From positions 2,170,001 to 2,234,000 of the forward strand of contig NZ_CP046582.1 of NCBI RefSeq assembly GCF_018141005.1: a DNA stretch of 64,000 bases, written 5' to 3'. Positions 58,814 through 64,000 of this stretch are shown in pieces. This stretch comes from Erwinia sp. E602 (GTDB lineage: Bacteria > Pseudomonadota > Gammaproteobacteria > Enterobacterales > Enterobacteriaceae). Made by a program: the position numbers and the translations under genes. The notes beneath the pieces are model-generated. The model was not told the origin of the DNA and searched no databases. It saw only the letters and a program-made list of their open reading frames with translations. Position 1 is the first letter of the stretch. Every line of letters starts with the position of its first letter.

Positions 58814-58840
58814 TAAAAAAAACCCACACAAGGTGGGTTT
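58814..58840 (-). terminator. Terminator of araBA
   Basis: AAACCCAC-ACAAG-GTGGGTTT, with a T-run following on the minus strand; directly after the araA stop. Confidence 0.88.
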
Positions 58841-58862
58841 CGTGTTAATCACCAGCCGCAGC

Positions 58863-60356
58863 TTATCGCTGATTCAACCGGTAGTACGCCTCGTTCCAGC
58901 GCAGCGCATCGCGGAAGCCGTGCAGGGTGGTCTCCTCATCGATTACCACCACCTCAATACCGTGCAGCTCGGCGTACAGGCGCATATCCTCCACCGTCAG
59001 CGCCTGGCTGAACACCGTATGGTGCGCGCCGCCGCCGAGGATCCAGGCCTCCGACGCGGTCGCCAGCGACGGCTGTGCCTTCCACAGCGCACGGGCCACC
59101 GGCAGCTTCGGCAGCGCCTGCGGCTGATCGATAGCATCCACCACGTTGACCAGCAGACGGAAGCGATCGCCGAGGTCAATCACGCTGGCGTTAACCGCAC
59201 GGCCGGCCGGGGCAGAGAAGATCAAACGCGCCGGATCGGCCTTACCGCCGATGCCCAGCGGCTGCACGTCAATCAGCGGTTTCGCCTCGCGGGCAATCGA
59301 CGGGCACACCTCCAGCATATGTGAGCCGAGCACCAGATCGTTGCCCGGCGCAAAGTGATAAGTGTAATCCTCCATAAACGACGTACCACCCGGCCGGTCG
59401 CCCGCCATCACCTTGAAGATGTGCAGCAGCGCGGCGGTTTTCCAGTCACCTTCACCGGCAAAGCCGTAACCCTGCTGCATCAGGCGCTGTACCGCCAGCC
59501 CCGGCAGCTGGCTCATGCCGTGCAGGGTCTGGAAATTGGTGGTAAAAGCGCGGCAGCCTTCACCGTCGAGGAAACGTTTGATCCCCAGCTCAATGCGCGC
59601 CGCGTCCAGCACGTGCTGGCGCTTCTCGCCGCCCGCAGCCGCCACGGCGGAGAAGGTATAGCGGCTCTCATATTCATCGATCAGCGCGCTGACGTCGCCG
59701 TCCGACACCTGATTAACCACCTCAACCAGATCGCCCACGCCCCAGCCGTTGACCGAATAGCCAAACTGGATCTGTGCCGAAACCTTGTTACCTTCGGTCA
59801 CCGCCACTTCCCGCATATTGTCGCCAAAGCGTGCCACCTTCAGCTGCTGGCTGGCCTGGAGCGCGGCGGCTCCGCGCATCCACTGCGCCACGCGCTGTTG
59901 CGTCGTGGCATCCTGCCAGTGGCCGGTCACCACCTGATGCGGCAGCCGCATCCGCGCGCCGATAAAACCGAACTCGCGGCCGCCGTGGGCGGTCTGGTTC
60001 AGGTTCATAAAGTCCATATCCATGGTGTCCCACGGGATCGCCGCGTTGAACTGGGTATGCAACTGCAACAGAGGTTTGGTCAGCACCGTCAGCCCGCCGA
60101 TCCACATCTTGGCCGGCGAGAAGGTGTGCAGCCAGGTAATCACGCCCAGGCACTGGGTATCGTGGCTGGCGTCGCGGCACAGCGCCAGCGCCTCGTCCGG
60201 GCTCTTGACCAGCGGCTTCAGCCGCAGGGTGAAGGGCAGTGCGCCGCTCTGATTCAGGCCGTCGACCACCTGCTGACCGTGCTGCTCCACCTGGCGCAGG
60301 GTTTCCGCGCCGTATAAATGTTGGGTACCAATCACAAACCATACATGCTGGGACAT
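58863..60356 (-). CDS. araA: L-arabinose isomerase
   Basis: About 497 residues. It converts L-arabinose to L-ribulose in the cytosol. It has [19 protein letters not shown] at the N-terminus and the metal/active-site segments [18 protein letters not shown] and [16 protein letters not shown]. The ATG at 60356 follows AAGGAGTGGTCTTT; an in-frame GTG 9 bases upstream is less likely. It is second in araBA, 12 bp after araB. No araD follows; a terminator closes the operon. Confidence 0.97.
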   Translation of the reverse strand: MSQHVWFVIGTQHLYGAETLRQVEQHGQQVVDGLNQSGALPFTLRLKPLVKSPDEALALCRDASHDTQCLGVITWLHTFSPAKMWIGGLTVLTKPLLQLHTQFNAAIPWDTMDMDFMNLNQTAHGGREFGFIGARMRLPHQVVTGHWQDATTQQRVAQWMRGAAALQASQQLKVARFGDNMREVAVTEGNKVSAQIQFGYSVNGWGVGDLVEVVNQVSDGDVSALIDEYESRYTFSAVAAAGGEKRQHVLDAARIELGIKRFLDGEGCRAFTTNFQTLHGMSQLPGLAVQRLMQQGYGFAGEGDWKTAALLHIFKVMAGDRPGGTSFMEDYTYHFAPGNDLVLGSHMLEVCPSIAREAKPLIDVQPLGIGGKADPARLIFSAPAGRAVNASVIDLGDRFRLLVNVVDAIDQPQALPKLPVARALWKAQPSLATASEAWILGGGAHHTVFSQALTVEDMRLYAELHGIEVVVIDEETTLHGFRDALRWNEAYYRLNQR

Positions 60357-60368
60357 AAAGACCACTCC

Positions 60369-62054
60369 TTAACTGACGGACGACGGTTGCGGGGCAAACT
60401 GTGGTTCAGCCAGTTCACACCATTCAAGGTAACGTTGATAAAGCTGTTGATAACGGGCCACGCGCGCGGCGTCGGGCTGCAGCGTGCGCTCAATCGGGCT
60501 GGCCATCGCGGCCTGTGCGGTGGGGATATCGGCATAGACGCCGGCGGCGACGGCGGCAAAAATCGCCGCCCCCAGCGCGCAGCACTCGTCGGAGGCGACG
60601 ATATCCAGCGGGCGGTTCATCACGTCGCTGCACACCTGCATGATCACCGGTGATTTACGCGCGATGCCGCCGAGCGCCAGCACCTGCTCCACCGGAATAT
60701 CCTGCTGCTCGAAGCACTCCATAATGGCGCGTGCGCCAAAGGCGGTGGCGGCGATAAAGCCGCCGAACAGCGTCGGGGCGTCGGTGCCGAGGTTCAGGTC
60801 GGTAATCACCCCCTTCAGGCGCTGGTTGGCAAACGGCGTGCGGCGGCCGTTAAACCAGTCCAGCACCACCGGCAGGTGATCGAGCTGCGGGTCGGCGGCC
60901 CAGGCGGCGGTCAGCTGCTCCAGCAGCCCCTTCTGCAGCGCCTCCAGCTGCGTGCGCAGTTCGGGCTGCTGCACCGCGGCCTGCTGCAGCGGCCAGCCCA
61001 GCAGGCGGCTGAACCAGGCGTACATATCGCCAAATGCCGACTGGCCGGCTTCCATGCCGATCATTCCCGGCACCACGCTGCCGTCCACCTGGCCACAGAT
61101 GCCCTTAATCGCCCGCTCGCCCACGCGGTCGGCGTCGGCGATCAGAATGTCGCAGGTGGAGGTGCCGATCACCTTAACCAGCGTATAGGGCTTCGCGCCC
61201 GCACCCACGGCGCCCATATGGCAGTCAAACGCGCCGCCGGAGAGGGTTACCGTCTGCGGCAGCCCGAGCCGCTCCGCCCACTCGGCGGTCAGCTGGCCGA
61301 CCGGGCGATCGGCGGTCCAGGTATCGTTAAACAGCGGGTAGTCGAGATCGCGGGTCAGCAGTGGGTCCAGCGCCTCAAGGAAGCGCGCCTCCGGCAGCCC
61401 CTGCCACAGCGGGTGCCACAGCGACTTATGCCCGGCGGCGCAGCGGCCGCGTTTAAGGATCGCCGGGGCGGTGGTGCCGCTTAACAGCGCGGGAACCCAG
61501 TCGCACAGCTCTACCCAGGAAGCGGCGGCCTCGCGCACCGCGCCGTCGGCGCGGCTGACGTGCAGAATTTTCGCCCAGAACCACTCCGAGGAGTAAATGC
61601 CGCCGATAAAGCGCGAGTAGTCGGCAAACTCGCCGCTGTGGCACAGGCGGGTAATCGCCTCCGCCTCTTCAATGGCGGTGTGATCCTTCCATAACACAAA
61701 CATGGCGTTGGGGTTGTCGGCAAACTCCGGCCGCAGCGCCAGCACCCGGCCTTCACGGTCGATCGGGGCAGGGGTGGAGCCGGTTGAATCCACGCCGATG
61801 CCGACCACGCTGGCGCGCTGCGCGGGGCTTAGTTGCGTGACAACGTCACGAATAGCCTGCTCCAGCGCGTCGATATAGTCCTGCGGATGGTGGCGAAACT
61901 GATTATCAGCCGGCCGGCAGTAGCGCCCGGCCTGCCAGCGCGGGTAGGCCACCACGTGTTTGGCCAGCTCGCGACCGCTGCGGCACTCCACCGCCAGCGC
62001 CCGCACCGAGTCGCTGCCAAAGTCGAGGCCGAGGGTAATCGCATCCTGATGCAT
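60369..62054 (-). CDS. araB: L-ribulokinase
   Basis: 561 residues. It phosphorylates L-ribulose to L-ribulose 5-phosphate. FGGY-type carbohydrate kinase: [16 protein letters not shown] at the N-terminus, [13 protein letters not shown], and the C-terminal [14 protein letters not shown]. It is first in araBA and divergent from araF over a 358-bp control region. Confidence 0.97.
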   Translation of the reverse strand: MHQDAITLGLDFGSDSVRALAVECRSGRELAKHVVAYPRWQAGRYCRPADNQFRHHPQDYIDALEQAIRDVVTQLSPAQRASVVGIGVDSTGSTPAPIDREGRVLALRPEFADNPNAMFVLWKDHTAIEEAEAITRLCHSGEFADYSRFIGGIYSSEWFWAKILHVSRADGAVREAAASWVELCDWVPALLSGTTAPAILKRGRCAAGHKSLWHPLWQGLPEARFLEALDPLLTRDLDYPLFNDTWTADRPVGQLTAEWAERLGLPQTVTLSGGAFDCHMGAVGAGAKPYTLVKVIGTSTCDILIADADRVGERAIKGICGQVDGSVVPGMIGMEAGQSAFGDMYAWFSRLLGWPLQQAAVQQPELRTQLEALQKGLLEQLTAAWAADPQLDHLPVVLDWFNGRRTPFANQRLKGVITDLNLGTDAPTLFGGFIAATAFGARAIMECFEQQDIPVEQVLALGGIARKSPVIMQVCSDVMNRPLDIVASDECCALGAAIFAAVAAGVYADIPTAQAAMASPIERTLQPDAARVARYQQLYQRYLEWCELAEPQFAPQPSSVS

Positions 62055-62412
62055 AGGGGTTCTCCAGAGACGAGAAAAGGTTGCCTCTATCCTGGAAAAC
62101 CTGGGCGTAAGCCGTTAGGCATCGCTGGCTGCAAATATGCACTTTTCTGCCGTATCGACGGGTTATGTGACCGGCTTCAAATGTTACGTGGCGGTTAAAA
62201 CGGCTGAATGCATGGACAAAATAGCTGTAATCCCGCGATGTGATAACGCTCTACAAATTATTTCTCCCCAGCGGCTAAAACTAGCGCATCCCCGCACCGT
62301 CAGGCCGTCGGCATCGGGATAACCTAATGTTTGCAGGCGTAAAAAATTTCGTTCACCCGATTGATACCGTTTACACAAACCCGCTGATGCGGGCACTGAG
62401 CCGGAGAGCCTC
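62055..62412. promoter_or_regulatory. araBA-araFGH divergent control region
   Basis: 358 bp, no gene. On the minus strand AGC-TATTTTG-TCCATG (62211-62227) fits the AraC half-site TAGC-N7-TCCATA. TGTGACCGGCTTCA (62166-) and TGTGATAACGCTCTACA (62239-) resemble CRP sites. araC itself is not in the window. These are pattern matches only. Confidence 0.5.
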
Positions 62413-63396
62413 ATGCACAAATTCACTAAAACGCTGGCCGCGATTGGTTTCGCCGCCGTTATGTCACAATCCGCTATCGCCGAAACCATGAAACTGGGCT
62501 TTCTGGTCAAGCAGCCGGAGGAGCCGTGGTTCCAGACCGAATGGAAATTCGCCGACAAGGCCGGTAAGGAACTGGGCTTTGAGGTGATTAAAATCGCCGT
62601 GCCGGACGGTGAAAAAACGCTGAACGCCATCGACAGCCTGGCCGCCAGCGGCGCGAAGGGCTTTGTGATCTGTACGCCGGACCCGAAACTCGGCTCGGCG
62701 ATTATGGCCAAGGCGCGCAGCTATAACCTGAAGGTGATCGCCGTTGACGATCAGTTCGTCACCGCCAAAGGCAAACCGATGGACACCGTACCGCTGGTGA
62801 TGATGGCGGCGACCAAAATCGGCGAGCGTCAGGGCCAGGAGCTGTACAAAGAGATGCAGAAGCGCGGCTGGGACGTGAAAGAGACCGCGGTGATGGCGAT
62901 TACCGCCAACGAGCTGGACACCGCCCGTCGCCGCACCGGCGGCTCGATGGACGCGCTGAAGGCGGCCGGTTTCCCGGAGAATCAGATCTACCAGATCCCG
63001 ACCAAATCCAACGATATCCCCGGCGCGTTTGACGCCGGCAACTCGCTGCTGGTGCAGCATCCGGAAGTGAAAAACTGGCTGATCGTCGGCATGAACGACA
63101 ACACCGTGCTGGGCGGCGTGCGCGCCACCGAGGGCCAGGGCTTTAAGGGCAGCAACGTGATCGGCATCGGCATCAACGGCGTTGACGCGGTCAGCGAGCT
63201 GTCGAAGGGCCAGGCCACCGGTTTCTACGGCTCGCTGCTGCCAAGCCCGGACGTGCACGGCTACCGCAGCATCAAGATGCTGCATGACTGGGTCACCAGC
63301 GGCACCGAGCCGGCGAAATTCACCGAAGTCACCGACGTGGTGCTGATCACCCGCGACAACTTCAAAGCCGAGCTGGCGAAGAAAGGGCTGATGTAA
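62413..63396 (+). CDS. araF: L-arabinose ABC transporter, periplasmic binding protein AraF
   Basis: 327 residues with a signal peptide (MHKFTKTLAAIGFAAVMSQS to AIA). It binds L-arabinose in the periplasm for the AraGH importer. It has LKLGFLVKQPEEPWFQ-type sequence (MKLGFLVKQPEEPWF), ITANELDTARRRT and GMNDNTVLGGVRATEG, nearly identical to E. coli. It leads araFGH. Confidence 0.97.
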   Translation: MHKFTKTLAAIGFAAVMSQSAIAETMKLGFLVKQPEEPWFQTEWKFADKAGKELGFEVIKIAVPDGEKTLNAIDSLAASGAKGFVICTPDPKLGSAIMAKARSYNLKVIAVDDQFVTAKGKPMDTVPLVMMAATKIGERQGQELYKEMQKRGWDVKETAVMAITANELDTARRRTGGSMDALKAAGFPENQIYQIPTKSNDIPGAFDAGNSLLVQHPEVKNWLIVGMNDNTVLGGVRATEGQGFKGSNVIGIGINGVDAVSELSKGQATGFYGSLLPSPDVHGYRSIKMLHDWVTSGTEPAKFTEVTDVVLITRDNFKAELAKKGLM

Positions 63397-63404
63397 AAGG
63401 GGCT

Positions 63405-63437
63405 GTGTGACCCTGTCACATTATGGCCGGGTCACAC
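63405..63437 (+). repeat. araF-araG intercistronic hairpin
   Basis: GTGTGACCC (63405-63413) pairs perfectly with GGGTCACAC (63429-63437). Nested within the left half, TGTGA-CCCTG-TCACA gives a competing stem that also resembles a CRP site with a spacer one base short. Such a hairpin after araF would let the binding protein be made in excess of AraGH. Confidence 0.65.
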
Positions 63438-63596
63438 GCCAGCCGGTTTGCCCGCCGCCGGGCAGAACGGATAAAGCGCTTCAGCTGAACGCCTGCGCAT
63501 CACGGCAGACGGTCAGCTGAAGCAATACGCAACGCGCGGCTGTACAAGGCCGCGTCAGGTACCGGCGGGGCAACCCGCATTCTGGCTGGAGTGGTT

Positions 63597-64000
63597 ATGC
63601 AACAACAACCTGCTTATCTCAGCTTTCACGGCATTGGCAAAACCTTTCCGGGCGTTAAGGCGCTGCAGGATATTGGCTTTGAGTGCCATGCCGGACAGGT
63701 GCACGCGCTGATGGGTGAGAACGGCGCCGGCAAATCGACGCTGCTGAAAATCCTCAGCGGCAGCTATCAGCCCAGTGCCGGTGAAATCCGCCTGCAGGGG
63801 CAGCCGGTCAAATTCCCCACTACCGTGGCGGCGCTCAACGCCGGCGTGGCGATTATCTACCAGGAGCTGCACCTGGTGCCGGAGATGACCGTCGCCGAGA
63901 ATATCTACCTCGGCCAGCTGCCCGCCCGCGCCGGGCTGGTGAACCACGCCCGCCTGCGCGCCGACGCGCGGGTGCAGCTGCAGGCGCTGGGCATGGATAT
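63597..64000 (+). CDS. araG: L-arabinose ABC transporter ATPase AraG (3' end outside window)
   Basis: First ~134 codons, cut by the window end. Begins [23 protein letters not shown], with Walker [13 protein letters not shown] and Q-loop [21 protein letters not shown], typical of CUT2 sugar ATPases. Position after araF identifies it as araG. It lies 200 bp after araF, with a hairpin in between. Confidence 0.93.
   Translation, partial: MQQQPAYLSFHGIGKTFPGVKALQDIGFECHAGQVHALMGENGAGKSTLLKILSGSYQPSAGEIRLQGQPVKFPTTVAALNAGVAIIYQELHLVPEMTVAENIYLGQLPARAGLVNHARLRADARVQLQALGMD

Noticed and set aside
51000..58862. CRISPR array or phage integrase/attachment site for the island
   Set aside because: The repeats are only two copies plus degenerate units with no regular spacers, and no integrase gene or tRNA-end duplication was found.

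Overview
This window looks like chromosome of an Enterobacterales bacterium, most likely Erwiniaceae (Erwinia/Pantoea-like). The gene order follows, inverted, the Escherichia coli segment from the ara/rsx side through tyrS, slyA, purR and cfa to pykF, lpp and suf. It is broken by insertions (betIBA plus a LysR regulator and an aminotransferase) and by losses (no sodB, ydhP, ydhF or lhr at their E. coli positions). The backbone is G+C-rich. All family assignments rest on reading the proteins and on remembered homologues; no search was run.

Layout. 1-2.5 kb: end of the suf Fe-S operon (sufS partial, sufE) and the L,D-transpeptidase ldtE. 2.6-4.6 kb: lpp and pykF. 4.95-5.25 kb: three tRNA-Val(GAC) genes. 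5.4-12.5 kb: mdtK, ribE, cfa, the punC/punR pair and purR. 12.7-18.8 kb: the 29-residue membrane protein ynhF, mepH, grxD, rnt, the nemR-nemA-gloA electrophile-detoxification operon, ydhL and sodC. 18.9-23.2 kb: an aromatic-acid-type efflux operon (ydhI-ydhJ-ydhK) divergent from slyA, then slyB. 23.5-30.5 kb: anmK, mliC, pdxH, tyrS, pdxY, gstA, dtpA. 31.2-38.1 kb: glycine-betaine synthesis (betI-betB-betA with a BetI operator), a small unknown gene, a LysR regulator and an aminotransferase. 38.2-46 kb: the nth-rsx electron-transport operon, ydgK and cnu. 46.4-51 kb: a galactofuranose-type ABC importer (ytfQ, ytfR, ytfT, yjfF). 58.9-64 kb: L-arabinose genes (araBA divergent from araFG).

The accessory region is 51.1-58.7 kb. 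It starts with an IS110-family element. It then carries an A+T-rich four-gene operon bounded by two copies of a ~137-bp structured repeat. The operon encodes a 59-residue, Cys/Ser/Thr-containing peptide, a stand-alone LanM-type (class II lanthipeptide) dehydratase with no cyclase domain, an erythromycin-esterase-like protein with one altered active-site residue, and an ABC exporter with no leader-peptidase domain. The last three genes overlap or abut and are probably translationally coupled. Hairpins bracket the peptide gene. Base composition changes abruptly inside the exporter's nucleotide-binding domain, pointing to a recombination junction. An IS630-family transposase remnant and a Nudix gene follow. 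I read this as a horizontally acquired RiPP locus of unusual composition, and it is the best candidate here for an undescribed system.

Other items of interest are a perfect 7-bp x 8 repeat upstream of ydhL, a related 8-bp x 4 repeat upstream of betI, a candidate bridge RNA in the IS110 element, the Ala/Lys-rich repeats of RsxC, and an arabinose locus with no araD beside araBA.
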